A stretch of DNA of 64,000 nt from Gordionus sp. m RMFG-2023 (Eukaryota; Nematomorpha; Gordioida; Chordodea; Parachordodidae), in assembly GCF_954871325.1 (NCBI RefSeq), contig NC_088778.1, positions 32,996,730 through 33,060,729 on the forward strand. The letters run 5' to 3'. Numbering within the stretch: the stretch's first letter is position 1; every line of letters starts with the position of its first letter. The notes below the pieces were generated by a model. That model had not been told where the DNA came from. It made no database searches and saw only the letters and a list, made by a program, of their open reading frames with translations. This document shows, one piece after another, positions 48,891 through 59,358 of this stretch. The position numbers and the translations under genes are program-made.

Positions 48891-49756
48891 CAACGCCATT
48901 AGTGGCATCCGCGTTTTTCCCCTTACCCTCCTCTCACACATAAACTATATAATCTACGTTTTACAAGGGTCATAAATATAAAATAAATATTTGGGGCTTG
49001 CGATGGCTACTACTAATGATAATTAGATAAATCTCAAATTTAAATTAGTGTTGCAAAAACGATATTTTCCAATTCATTTTAAAAATTCTATTATCTGAAA
49101 TTTATATATAATATTTTATAGAACCACAAACTAATAATCAACCTAACGTATGAAGCCAATTTTTTAAATTAAACTTTCATAAATCATAAAGTATATTCAC
49201 ATATTAAACATATTAAATTTTTAAGACGGTTCATTTTTCATTTTAGTAGAATTGGAAAATTGTTTATGTACATCCAAAAAAACATGCCCAATTTAGACTC
49301 CTGAAAATTCGGAAAACTCCAATTTTCCTATTAAATACGATTAAAATGCCTTGATAAATTGGGCAAAACTTTGAAGTTGTTTGTTTGTTTTTTTGTTACA
49401 CATTAATTCATTAAAATTTTATCAACTTTTAAAAATTATCGAGAGAAAACTAATATATCGAGTCACAGTTAAATTTACAAACATTTGAAGTTATATAAAT
49501 TTTCTAAATCATCATATTCTCATAGAGAGAATGTGCTAAAAAGATTTTAATATTTCTAAGGAACTGTTCAACTGTTCCACTATATTCAGAAGTTCTAAAG
49601 AAAACATTTAACAAAAAGCGTTCTGCAATTAAAATATAATGTATACCCCAAAGAAATATAAAATCATTTTATTTTATTTTATTTTAATTAAAATTAATTT
49701 TTATTCTTATTTTGGCATTTGCAAAAACCATTTTATCTTAAATTTATATATATGTG

Positions 49757-49927
49757 TAGTTTTATCCAGAATAATATTATGCAAGCCTGAAAATTTTGCT
49801 CATAGAAGGAGCAAAGGTCCTAGACACATAGTATCGAAATTTCGAGGCTTAGTCGGTATTTTTCTGGCGAAAATATTGAGTTAGCCGTTTTTAAAAATCG
49901 GCTCAAAACGAGCCGTTAACAACATTA
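49757..49927. mobile_element. Foldback MITE, TAGTGTTGTTAA family (copy 7)
   Basis: The interior has TTATGCAAGCCTGAAAATTT, GCTCATAGAAGGAGCAAAGG and ATATTGAGTTAGCCGTTTTT; the right arm GGCTCAAAACGAGCC precedes GTTAACAACATTA. The left arm is largely lost. Confidence 0.65.
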
Positions 49928-49943
49928 TACATGTGTCTGCATG

Positions 49944-50294
49944 CTTAACATGTATTATTTTTTTTAAACTTTATATCATTTTTTGAACGCGATGATTCCA
50001 TTTTACCCGGAAATGCATTTCCACATCATGTTTTGGAATACCTTACCTGCTTAAAAAAAATTTCGGAGAAATGTTTCCATGAACTTTTAAAAAAACTTAA
50101 CACAATTTTTATATTTCGAATTTTCCACGTATAAAATGGCTCAAAGGTTAATAAGAAAAATTGTCTACAATTTCATGAGATAGGTATTCCATACATGATA
50201 GAATTATATTTCCGGTAAAAATCAGATTTTTAAATTTAAAACAAAACCTGCGTTAAAAAAAATGATTTAAATTTTTAAAAATAACATATTGCAG
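49944..50294. mobile_element. Long-TIR MITE, TTAGCGGCAATGTG family (copy C)
   Basis: A diverged relative of 34959-35338 with recognisable arms (TTAACATGTATTATTTTTTT, AAAATAACATATTGCAGAG). Ends are eroded. Confidence 0.55.
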
Positions 50295-50315
50295 AGAAAA
50301 AAAAAATATAATGGC

Positions 50316-50517
50316 GCTAAATTTATGCCTACATATTTTGGTCATGTGATAAATTAATAATAATAATAAATAAATAAAAAATAATTCAAGAATGGTTGAA
50401 CATAAACACATTGCCGGATATTGGGGCTAAATTTATGCGTACATATTTTGGTCATGTGATAAATTAATAATAATAAATAAATAAAAAATAATTTAAGAAT
50501 GGTTGAACATAAACTCA
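50316..50517. repeat. 110-bp tandem duplication
   Basis: GCTAAATTTATGCCTACATA through AGAATGGTTGAACATAAAC repeats at 50426 with two small differences, including a TAA-unit length change. Confidence 0.9.
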
Positions 50518-50649
50518 GTTTTTTTTCTCGCTAAACTTTGAATTCAACATATGGTAATATAGTCTAACCTTTGATAAATTGGGCAAATTTTTAAGTTGGG
50601 CAGAAATTTTGGATCTAAGCGATGAATAAATTTGGATGTATATATTTTT

Positions 50650-52950
50650 TTAAATAATATTTTCACATTTTCTTTTATTTTGACAATATAGGTTTGGTAT
50701 GGTTGATTTAGGTAATTATTAAAACTTCCATTTTTTAAACACATTTTTGAATTTAAATATAAAGTAAGAATTTCGTGTGATAAGAGAAAATGGGCATTTT
50801 AAATCTTTCGGCATTAGGTGACTTACTATTGGTTAATTAAATTTTAATTTAAAAATAAACTCAAAATAACTCCACCCTGAATTTCAGGGAATTTAACTTA
50901 TTATCATGTTTCTAACAAAAATAGCGTGTACCATATATTTTAAGGGTTCATATTATTAGTTTTCTGAGAATTTAATATCCCTAAAAAGTCATTTTAAAAT
51001 AATATTTAGCGTTTTTAATTAGAAGAAAATTAAATGGGAGTTTGGAAAAATTTAAGAAAGGTCTAATTACGGTTATCGGGTTAGACCAGGTTTCACGGGT
51101 TTCTTTTCCGGGTTTGAAACTTAGAAGAAATAATATTTAACAAAAGGGTGGCCTATGTTTAAAATTATATATAAAATAAGATTAAATTACCGATTATAAT
51201 TTTAATGGTATAAAAATTGAAATAATTTAAGCCGAATCAATCCAGAACATGTCATTTTCTTTGTGGAAGATTTGATAACATTTATACTTAGTTGCTGCTA
51301 TCTTTCATCAATTTAAAATTTTATTTAACGCCTTCCGCAAAAACGATAAAAGTTGTATATTACAACGAATAATACATGTTTTATAAGCGCGTATTGGATT
51401 TTTCTTAAATTTATATATTAAGATTGTTGTTCCTTATATCAACAATTTCCGTTTTTTTTTGCCTCATTAATCTGAGTTCAAGATTTAGCGCATAATTAGG
51501 CGCTTACTATGGATTCAGGGTTAGGTTTCACTCTTTTCTTTTTTTTTAGCGAAATTAAAATTAATAATTGGAACAATATTTATTCGATGATGAATGACAT
51601 TAGTAAAATGTAATGTTTATCATACTAATTTTGAATTTTAATTTATTTTTTATTAAATGAATGTAGTAATTAACAACCAGCCAGTTATTGAACAAAATTT
51701 ATGTTTTAAACTATTTTAATTCGGGGGAAAATTGTAATTTTTAGGGTTTAAAAAAAAAAGATGATTTCATTATTGTAATTTCGATCATTCAATATATGTC
51801 AAATATCAATATATTTTATACAAATAATAATAATAAATAAAAATAAACTTGTAAATTTATGTATAATTATTTATAAAATAATTTATTATAATTAAATCGT
51901 AAAAACTACCACCATTTCGACTACGCTGGTTTCTGATTATGTTCCAGTGCAAAATATTAAAAAAACCATATCAAAAAAAAAAGGTTAATAATTTCTCATT
52001 TAAGTAAATTCCTTCAGTGCCTGGCGGAACAAATAATCTTTATTTCCGGTGGCTTTTTCGGGACCAAAAAATAAATTTAAAAAAATCTTTCAGGATAGGA
52101 CAAATTATTGTATGAAGATCACCAATTACGTGTATGGCGTCAATGTGTATTTTAGAGCGCGTTTTTTTTAGATTTACATGACTCAAAAGGTTAACAGCGA
52201 AATTGTCTAAAATTCAGAAGAGTGCTATAGGCGCTAACATGTATAAATCTAAACTTAACTACCAAAAGTTTGTGGGCCAAATTTTTATGAAATTTATAGG
52301 ATAGGTGCTTAACAGATTCGGAAAATATTCGGCAGAGCCGGTAGTTCATTTTTTTTTTTTAAATTTTAAATTTAAAAATTCTGATTTTGCCGAATGTATT
52401 TAGTTTGTTGTTGTTATAAAATAAAGATATGTTATCATCACCAGGGTGGTGGGGCAGTAACGCGAATGCTCGCATTCATAATACACTAAATAACAAATTA
52501 CTCTCATGTTCAGTATTTTATTTGAGTAAGAAAGTTTATAGTTAAAAAAAAATAAAATATAAAAAGTAAATTTTTTGTATTTATTAACGATTTTCTTTTC
52601 AATTTTTATAGAGGAATATACGAATCCCCCAAAAAAATAACTTATGATTACTGATAAAAATTATGATACGTATAAGTTATTAGGACTTAAACTAGCATTT
52701 ATTTTATCCAATCAGGATTTATGATGGCATTTTAAATAGATATTTCACTTATCCTACTAAACCTTTGTCTTAAAAAAACTATTTTAATTTATTTTAATCA
52801 AACAGCGAGTTTGAAATCCACTCCCGAAAAAAATTACTACCCGGGGGTCTTTGTTTCGCTTTAAACATTTTTTTTTCTCCCTTCTTTATTATAACACGCT
52901 TTAAGCTTAAAGTGAATTATTTTGATGTTGAAGTAAGCGTGCTAAATTTT
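50650..52950. other. AT-rich stretch without supported gene
   Basis: No convincing protein frame or RNA gene. Fragments of the TTAGCGGCAATGTG MITE family are visible at about 52130-52260 (GCGTCAATGTGTATTTTAGA, TATAGGCGCTAACATG) and possibly 52270-52400. The rest (50700-52100 and 52400-52930) I cannot assign. Confidence 0.45.
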
Positions 52951-52951
52951 T

Positions 52952-54173
52952 CAGTGGCTGTAGCTTTGGCGTGCTACATTTTTTAAAAAAAAAATAAAAT
53001 CGATAGCAGTAGCGGTAGCTGGCTACTAATTTAGAAGGTAGATTTTCTATAAATAAATAATTATATAATTAAAATTCTAAAATCATAATCTTTATATTTA
53101 ATATATTTTGCATTTATAAATCTAGTTTACAAAATAATTTTAAAAAATTTTTTTTAAATGTCCACAAAAAAAGATTGTTATTGAAGATAATTTTTGGTAC
53201 AGATCATATCGACAAAAATAATTTCCCTGGAAAAATGATGATAATATGGAATTTTTTTAATTTGCAAAATATTATAATTAGTTATAAGATGTGCCAGAAG
53301 GCTTAGAGCATATCAATGTGCAGCCTAATCAGTGATCATTATGATAACATTTTTGAATCAAAGGCTGTATCTATCTATAATAGTTTTTGAGCCGAAGTTC
53401 ATGTGAAAATTGATTTTTCTTGGCCATATATTAATTTGATTGGAAACCCAAAGGTTAAACTTAATAGAGTAATGTGTTAACTTTAAATAATACTATACCA
53501 AAACCCAGGATACCCTGGAGTCAGATCAAAAACGCCATTTACTATCGATGATTTTATTTTATTTTTTTGGAAATGAATCCATACTAACTTAAAAATCCTC
53601 TAAACGTACATTTTATATATACAAAATATGTGTATTCAATTTAATACTGCATAGCCATCGAGTTGCTATTGCGGAACGATTATTTAGTATTAGCGAAGCT
53701 TATATTTTCTGGGGGATGACAATATGGAATGTTATTATTATTTGAAGTGCAACAAAAAATTAATATATTATATATACAAAATGACATAGGTAAACCTGAA
53801 ACGGAGAAAACCTAGAAATAAAGAAAAATATTTTATTTTTTTTAAAATTGCTTAAAAAATAGATAGGTTATAAAGTACAAAAATAGACCCAAGAATGAGA
53901 AAAAAAAGAAAAAATTAAGTTTAAAAAAAAATACAAAGTTGCGAAAAGAGAACGGAAAGAAAGAAAAAAAAGAAATTTTTTTTAAAAACTCGAAGGATGA
54001 GGGGAAAAAAAATTAGACAAATGGATAAAAATAGGACAAAGGAATACCAAAAAGTTAAAAATTATTTTTTTTTGGGAAAGTAATGATAAAATACACTCAA
54101 AATGAATTGAAAAAATTACTATAATTAGTTAGTGAAAATTTATTAAGTGTATTGTATATCCTGGCTATGCTAC
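52952..54173 (+). mobile_element. Degenerate hAT transposon relic
   Basis: The left end has CAGTGGCTGTAGCTTTGGCG and, shortly after, GTAGCGGTAGCTGGCTAC, resembling hAT terminal and sub-terminal repeats. The right end ATATCCTGGCTATGCTACTT resembles the inverse of CAGTGGCGTAGCCAGGAT. Between them, plus-strand runs DDFILFFWK-stop-IHTNLKIL (about 53549-53605) and SHRVAIAERLFSISEAYIF (about 53653-53710) fit the tail of a hAT transposase (FWK...P-L..L, then SS.A.ERLFS..G). No target duplication was found, and the two ends might belong to different insertions. Confidence 0.4.
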
Positions 54174-54517
54174 TTGTTTTGTACATTAGCTTATGGGGGT
54201 TTAAAATTTGATATCATAACAACTGTATTATTAATTAGTAGATATAATAATATAACAGTAATTCGTGAATAAAAATAATAGTAAATAAAGGGGAAAACAT
54301 AATAATGAATATAAAAATATAAGAATGTCATGCGTATTGAGCTAAGAGGGAAAAGGGGGTAAGGGAGTGTTTCGAAGAAGCACTTGTAATTCCTATTATA
54401 AGATTTTAAATGAATGCTGGCACCAATTCAGATTCCACTTCTATTTAGATCAAAAGGAGTTCGTAGGCCGCTTAATTTTAATACATTTAACATGGCAGGA
54501 AAATAAAAATTTTCACT
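54174..54517. other. Downstream spacer of the first glycosyltransferase gene
   Basis: AT-rich, with no frame or repeat recognised. Confidence 0.4.
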
Positions 54518-54527
54518 TTTATTTATT
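54518..54527 (-). promoter_or_regulatory. Candidate polyadenylation signal for the 54.6-kb gene
   Basis: Two overlapping AATAAA hexamers on the minus strand, about 100 nt past the stop codon at 54623. The hexamer is common by chance in AT-rich DNA. Confidence 0.35.
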
Positions 54528-54622
54528 GGTAAATAATTTATAAAAAAATTATAATTATCCTAACCAACATAACAACCATAGGGCCATGAATTCATTTTTT
54601 CAAAAAGTGCAAGCAAGCGATT

Positions 54623-56458
54623 TTAATTTGTATCATCACCTTTATCTCCCAGCAATCTAATGTAATTACTGTAATATCTAAATATGTAAACTCGCGCGTC
54701 TCTCTTACCGTCAATATAATAAGGAATTAAATCGGTGTAATTGAGCGACAAAGTTCTGTGAGGGATAATTCCGGTCCAAAACGCGTCCTCGTTGGGGAAG
54801 GATGCGGGACAACATTCAAGAGACTTTTCGTAAAGTATCCCGGCCAACCTCGGACTCAGGAGGTAGGCCCATCCGCTACAATATGGTGGATAAAAGTCTC
54901 CTTCGAAGTCCTTCACGTCGACGAAATTTCTATGTTCTTTTTCCCGTATCACGGGCATGCCTATCCACACTCTGCAGTAGAACTTTCTTTGAAACTCCAG
55001 CAAATCATCGAGGATTAGCGTTGAATTTTTGATTTTATTACTACTACCGTTAGGGCCATTATTGCTCTCGTTATGATGGTTAACTCGTATTCCTGAATGC
55101 GAAGCGTTCTTTGAAGAGGTGTGCTCTGAACTAACAATTTTGTCTTCAGCAAGAATAGCTTCGGATTCTATACTAGATGACGTTATATTATCCAGTAGAC
55201 TCATCAATGTATTAAACTTCGTGTAAATGTCCACATCCAATTTAAGTAAGAATTGTGCGTTGCCACAATAAATAGATGCCCATTTAAAAAGGGCGCCAGT
55301 TTTGTAGGACAAATTACTGTAACTCTCGATAAAAGTAGCTTGTACGATATCACCGTGCATCATTGATTCTTTATCTATAACTTTCTGAACTATTTTCCTC
55401 TCGTGATCTTGTTCTTTATTCCACCTATCTACTAATTGCGTATTGGTCATATTCGTTAATAAGTTCATCGAAAGGGGCATTTTAGGTTCAAAAATTCCCA
55501 GAATAAACGCCGTCTTGATCTTGCAAACAACGGTCTCATTACGAGAATTGATAAAGCTCAAAAATTTTCCGATATAGGTAGCCATTTTAGGATAACTCAA
55601 TTTCAAATAGGTAGAAAACGAGGATGCCAATAGTTTTCTCAGCTTCTGTCTTACTTCAAAATCTCTGGGTTTGGTGAGTAACCCTATGATTAAGGACATC
55701 TGTCTATTGATCGGTTTATAATTTCGATGGCTTGTGCCAGGTTTATCTATAAAATAATAAAGGTCTTTGGGTGTGTTCATTTCATCTTTGACCATTTTAT
55801 TATAATTTTTGAATAAGTGAGTAATACTATCGTAAGTGTTCCGCGTACCTAGATTGTCAATTATAAAAGATGTAGCGCGTGATTTTTTATAGTGAGAAGA
55901 TAAATCGTAACTCCAACCCAAGTCAGAGCACAATTCTGAAGCTTTGTGGATGAAAAAGGCTCTTGGAATATCTAACAATCGAAATCTTTCATAAAGCGTT
56001 GTGTTAGAATTTTCGTCTAAGAACTCGTATAGTCTCCTTACAATTATCCTTTTCGATCCAGTATTGTCAAAATAATCAATTTGTTTGTCGATATTTAAAT
56101 GACATTTCAAACCTTCACCATTCATGCAAAGATTGTATTTTGTTAGCTTCTGCCAATGTTCATAGTCGAATATAATCTTATCGGAATGATTTTTATAGCT
56201 AGAATTTTTGTAGGCTATATTAGCCATTATCGTGTTAATTTGAATGTATTTAATGGTTGAATATAATAATGAAGATGATAAGATAACGATTAGAACGAGT
56301 CGTAGCAAATAAGAAAACCCTGTAGAAAGAGATTTTATTTTATGATAAAAACAGTGTGATAAAAGTCGAAGACTCATAATTATGAAACTATTTTTTTTAG
56401 ATTGCAAAAATAAAATAAAATTAATATATAAATATTGTAAGTTAGAAAAAGTAAACAT
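54623..56458 (-). CDS. GT31 glycosyltransferase, divergent beta-1,3-galactosyltransferase-like
   Basis: A 611-codon frame. The first ATG (56458) gives a hydrophobic AT-coded leader; the ATG at 56377 (residue 28) is the likelier start, as it places a type II signal anchor (YLLRLVLIVILSSSLLY, residues 50-66) near the N-terminus. Family signs in order: KTAFILGIF (315-323), HGDIVQATFIESYSNLSYKT (368-387), KWASIYC (392-398), the metal-binding DxD as LDVD (407-410), DFYPPYCSGWAYLLSP (521-536) and EDAFWTG (557-563). The usual RxxIRxTWG motif is only EVRQKLRKLLAS (268-279), with no Trp. A stem of about 200 residues (70-260) matches nothing I know, and the DxD-to-PPYC spacing is about 110 residues, long for the family. 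About ten N-glycosylation sequons support a Golgi-lumenal product. The expected reaction is UDP-sugar-dependent beta-1,3 transfer to a glycan; donor and acceptor cannot be predicted. Tandem paralogue of the gene at 57.7-59.4 kb. Confidence 0.85.
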   Translation of the reverse strand: MFTFSNLQYLYINFILFLQSKKNSFIIMSLRLLSHCFYHKIKSLSTGFSYLLRLVLIVILSSSLLYSTIKYIQINTIMANIAYKNSSYKNHSDKIIFDYEHWQKLTKYNLCMNGEGLKCHLNIDKQIDYFDNTGSKRIIVRRLYEFLDENSNTTLYERFRLLDIPRAFFIHKASELCSDLGWSYDLSSHYKKSRATSFIIDNLGTRNTYDSITHLFKNYNKMVKDEMNTPKDLYYFIDKPGTSHRNYKPINRQMSLIIGLLTKPRDFEVRQKLRKLLASSFSTYLKLSYPKMATYIGKFLSFINSRNETVVCKIKTAFILGIFEPKMPLSMNLLTNMTNTQLVDRWNKEQDHERKIVQKVIDKESMMHGDIVQATFIESYSNLSYKTGALFKWASIYCGNAQFLLKLDVDIYTKFNTLMSLLDNITSSSIESEAILAEDKIVSSEHTSSKNASHSGIRVNHHNESNNGPNGSSNKIKNSTLILDDLLEFQRKFYCRVWIGMPVIREKEHRNFVDVKDFEGDFYPPYCSGWAYLLSPRLAGILYEKSLECCPASFPNEDAFWTGIIPHRTLSLNYTDLIPYYIDGKRDARVYIFRYYSNYIRLLGDKGDDTN

Positions 56459-57637
56459 GGTAAGGATAATTAAGTCAAAGTTCTCATGTTATAAATTTAA
56501 AATAGTTTTAAAAAAATTTTTGAGTATGAAACTCTAACCAGTAAAAAGAAAAACAAAAAATTTATTTATTTACGTATAAAAAAAAAGAAGCAAACATGTA
56601 GTATAATTTAATCTAGTTTGCCTATTGCTAATTTAAAAATTAAATTATTTGTGGTTTAAAATGATATTAAAATTTTAACGTGAAACCTATGAATTATTTT
56701 ATTCATACACCTTTTTTTTAACGTTAAAGATGAAGATGTGTGCTATCTCTGAATTGGAATTGTAATGATAGAGAGGAATAACCTGATGTTACTTTTATAG
56801 GAGACTCCGGATGGCAAATCGTTAGGTAGGTATCCTGTTGGGGCTCTTTAAAAAGCGCTAACTAGTATATTTAGAGTCTACAATTAACTCTCGGTTACCC
56901 CTAGTTATAAATAAAAAGATGTGTATATGCATTTAGGGCATATTCGTGGATCATATGTTTTGATTGGTGTTAGAAATTTTCTTATAATTTCTCTTAAAAT
57001 AATATGAATAGGTTAGAAATAATTGTGCTTATATGCAAAACTCCTTTTTAAGAACTCACGTGATTTATACGAGAACCCACCTCCCACCTCTCGTAATCGC
57101 TCCGCTAGGAAACCGACAAACCCTCGTTACTCTTATCTTTATCAGGTGTGGATGTACTAGTTATGCGCCATTTTATTTTTTATTATTGTTAATACTTCAC
57201 TTAATCACCTAATTATGACAATTTACTTTATCCCTATATAAATGACTAATTTAATATCGTTATGCGAGCCTATTATTATCGAAATAATCGTTAATATTTA
57301 TCGAAATAATTTGTAACAGTTACAGTTACTTACATTTAAATTTTTTATTTGAACTATTCCTCACTATTCTTTGTAGAATTAGAGAACTCGCGTGTTTAAA
57401 AGACGGAAATGGAATTGGTTCCGGTAGGAATTATAGATCAAACGTACCAATAAAAAAAAATCCATATATATAATTCACGAAAAATTTATGAAAATCATAT
57501 GTTTTTTTTAAATTATTTTAAAATATGTCGCAAGTCATGCAACCCTAACAAGACCAAAAATTAGAAAATTATCCAAACTTTAACATAAAAATATATGATT
57601 GATGCAGGAAACATTTTAGTATATATATGTATTTGAG
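56459..57637. other. Spacer between the two glycosyltransferase genes
   Basis: About 1.2 kb of mostly unique, less repetitive sequence, presumably holding the promoter of the downstream gene and the 3' end of the upstream gene (both on minus). A relatively GC-richer stretch lies at 57060-57170 (ACCTCCCACCTCTCGTAATC). No operon-like overlap; the genes are probably transcribed separately. Confidence 0.4.
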
Positions 57638-57643
57638 TTTATT
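57638..57643 (-). promoter_or_regulatory. Candidate polyadenylation signal for the two-exon glycosyltransferase gene
   Basis: AATAAA on the minus strand, 43 nt beyond the stop codon of the proposed second exon. The position supports that exon being terminal. Confidence 0.45.
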
Positions 57644-57685
57644 TACAGATATATTTCCATAAAAATTGTTATAGATGAAGTGTTT

Positions 57686-57846
57686 TTACGATTTGTAAAG
57701 TTTTTCAGTTATTATACCATATGCCTCTAAGGTTTTTGTCCATATTTTTTTCAATCTTTTCCTATCTTTGCCAGTGTGATAAAATAGATAGGGTAAAGGC
57801 TGGGATATATTTATCGTAGGTTTACTAACATTTTGAGTCATCTCAG
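57686..57846 (-). CDS. Second (terminal) coding exon of the GT31 gene
   Basis: After a 59-nt intron (57847-57905, GTAAAT...ACAG) the phase-1 codon G|CT completes Ala and the frame runs 52 codons to TAA at 57686-57688. It reads AEMTQNVSKPTINISQPLPY, then LFYHTGKDRKRLKKIWTKTL and EAYGIITEKLYKS. The aromatic-His-x-x-x-Lys-Asp...Trp pattern suits the C-terminal helix of GT31 enzymes, and the frame is open only on the acceptor-compatible phase. It aligns with the intronless C-terminus of the neighbouring paralogue (VYIFRYYSNYIRLL). Exons 1 and 2 together give 537 residues. Confidence 0.8.
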
Positions 57847-57905
57847 CTGTTTCTATGTCAAACCCGTTATAAATTTGTGTATTTTTATATTGAATTATAA
57901 TTTAC
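57847..57905 (-). other. 59-nt GT-AG intron in the GT31 gene
   Basis: The donor is GCAG|GTAAAT and the acceptor GAAACAG|CTGAG on the minus strand. The intron has an in-frame stop (the TAA that ends the unspliced ORF at 57895) and its length is not a multiple of three. Joining the exons restores one frame. Confidence 0.8.
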
Positions 57906-59358
57906 CTGCCCAGTCATACAACTCTTGGACATCGTATAGGAACATCTGCTTTATCGATATCAAAGGAATATTCCTCGTTCGGGCTAATGTTCCAGTTACA
58001 TGGGCATCATCCATGTAAAAGTAAGGTCTAGAGTAAAAAGAGTTATAAAGCTTTAAGGAAACATCTGGGGTTGTGATAATGGCCCAACCAAAACAATAAG
58101 GTTCATAAAAATTTCCTTGGTATTGGCTTTCTGTAGCATACCATTTAGACCCCGTGTCCCTGACTACAACGTGATTTAAGGAGGGATGGCACATCAGAAA
58201 GCTTTTAGCTAAGTTTGACCATGGTTGAGCGGATAGGAGAGGGACTTCAAACGAGGCCATAAAGGCGTCCCATTCGGGACTTTGGTAATACTCTATATTG
58301 ACCATTTCTCCAAAGCTGGCTAGTATTTCTTGCTCTAAGAAATCATTCGCTATTGTTGGTGAAAGTTGTTCCCCGTTTTTAGATTCTTCTATATGCTTAA
58401 TTTGAGGTACGATTGAAGAATTCCAATCAATTATATAGTTAAATTGATTTTCCGACATATGTTCAAGCTGTACGTAAGGTTTTTCGGAAATGCTGTCATC
58501 GGTTAGATTCATCTTTAACCTTTTGTTGATTCTTGAAATAAACTCCTGATCAGTGTAATTGGATGCGAAAAGACTATCAAATTGTGACAGTAACTGTAGA
58601 ACTTGAAACGTATCGACGTGCATATCATCATCAATCTTTAATACATACTTAGCGTGAGAACAGTATTGAGAAACCCATTTATAGCCTGTCACCGTTTTCA
58701 AAGTCAAATTTTGGTGACCCTCTATGAAATTTCCTTGAACGATATCGTGGTAAAGTTCACTTTCGGTGGATATTTCATTTTGTAAGGTATGACTATCTTT
58801 CGGGTGAGGAATGGGCTGACCTAAAATAAATACAAGTCTCATATTTTTCTGGTGTATGGAAGAATGAGCTCCCCAGGTTTCCCGGATCGCTTTTCGAGAT
58901 TCCAGGTGATGAATGGCGGAATGAATTATCGCCACTATGTATACTTTCGAACGTTTGTGTTTGTTGTTTTCCGTGTAACTTTTTTTGTTAGTCATGATAG
59001 ACTTAATGTAACTCCAAAATGAATTGGATGAAGTGCTATAAGGTACCTTTTTCCTAACGAAATAGTTAAATAACCCGTGGGTTCGAGTAAAGCATTTATA
59101 CCTACAATTTAATATGAATTTTATTTCAAAATCCGGTAAACTTTGTTTGGTCGATTTTAATAAATGATGACTTTCATTGCTTTGGATTGACGTAAAATTT
59201 TTTAAGGTATTAACAGTGATAGGCATGTAATCTTCGGGTTTCGTCGTTTCATAATATTTGCTTTTTAGATGTTTCAGCATTTCGAAGGACAACAAATATG
59301 TCAAATAAGCTGCTAAACTCAAGAATATCACGAAAAAAGCCCTCACGTCAATTTTCAT
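57906..59358 (-). CDS. GT31 beta-1,3-galactosyltransferase-like, exon 1
   Basis: A Golgi type II enzyme. The first ATG is at 59358 (MKIDVRAFFVIF); the codon three upstream is TTG. Signal anchor at residues about 5-25 (VRAFFVIFLSLAAYLTYLLS). Family motifs: ESRKAIRETWG (153-163, the RxxIRxTWG motif), LVFILG (175-180), ESELYHDIVQGNFIEGHQNL (199-218) followed by TLKT, KWVSQYC (227-233), KIDDDMHVD (241-249, metal-binding DDD at 243-245), NFYEPYCFGWAI (416-427) and YMDDAHVTG (448-456, the EDV-type catalytic motif). The DDD-to-EPYC spacing is about 170 residues, more than twice the family norm, and acidic in part. Six N-glycosylation sequons. Expected to transfer Gal or GlcNAc/GalNAc from UDP-sugar in beta-1,3 linkage; the exact specificity is unknown. 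It continues into exon 2 at 57846. All motifs are intact, so it is probably the active member of the tandem pair. Confidence 0.9.

Larger units (their letters stand above)
48900..50650. repeat. Segmental duplication, diverged partial copy C
   Basis: Collinear with A from about 33100 to 33860 and again from about 34930 to 35620, for example AAATTGTTTATGTACATCC against AAATTGTTTATATGCATAC, and CTCATAGAGAGAATGTGCTA. It lacks the hAT relic but holds a foldback MITE (49757-49927) and a long-TIR MITE (49944-50294). Divergence is far greater than between A and B. Confidence 0.7.

Noticed and set aside
54758-55032. Plus-strand open frames within the GT31 gene
   Set aside because: They are antisense to well-conserved glycosyltransferase motifs and have no recognisable content.
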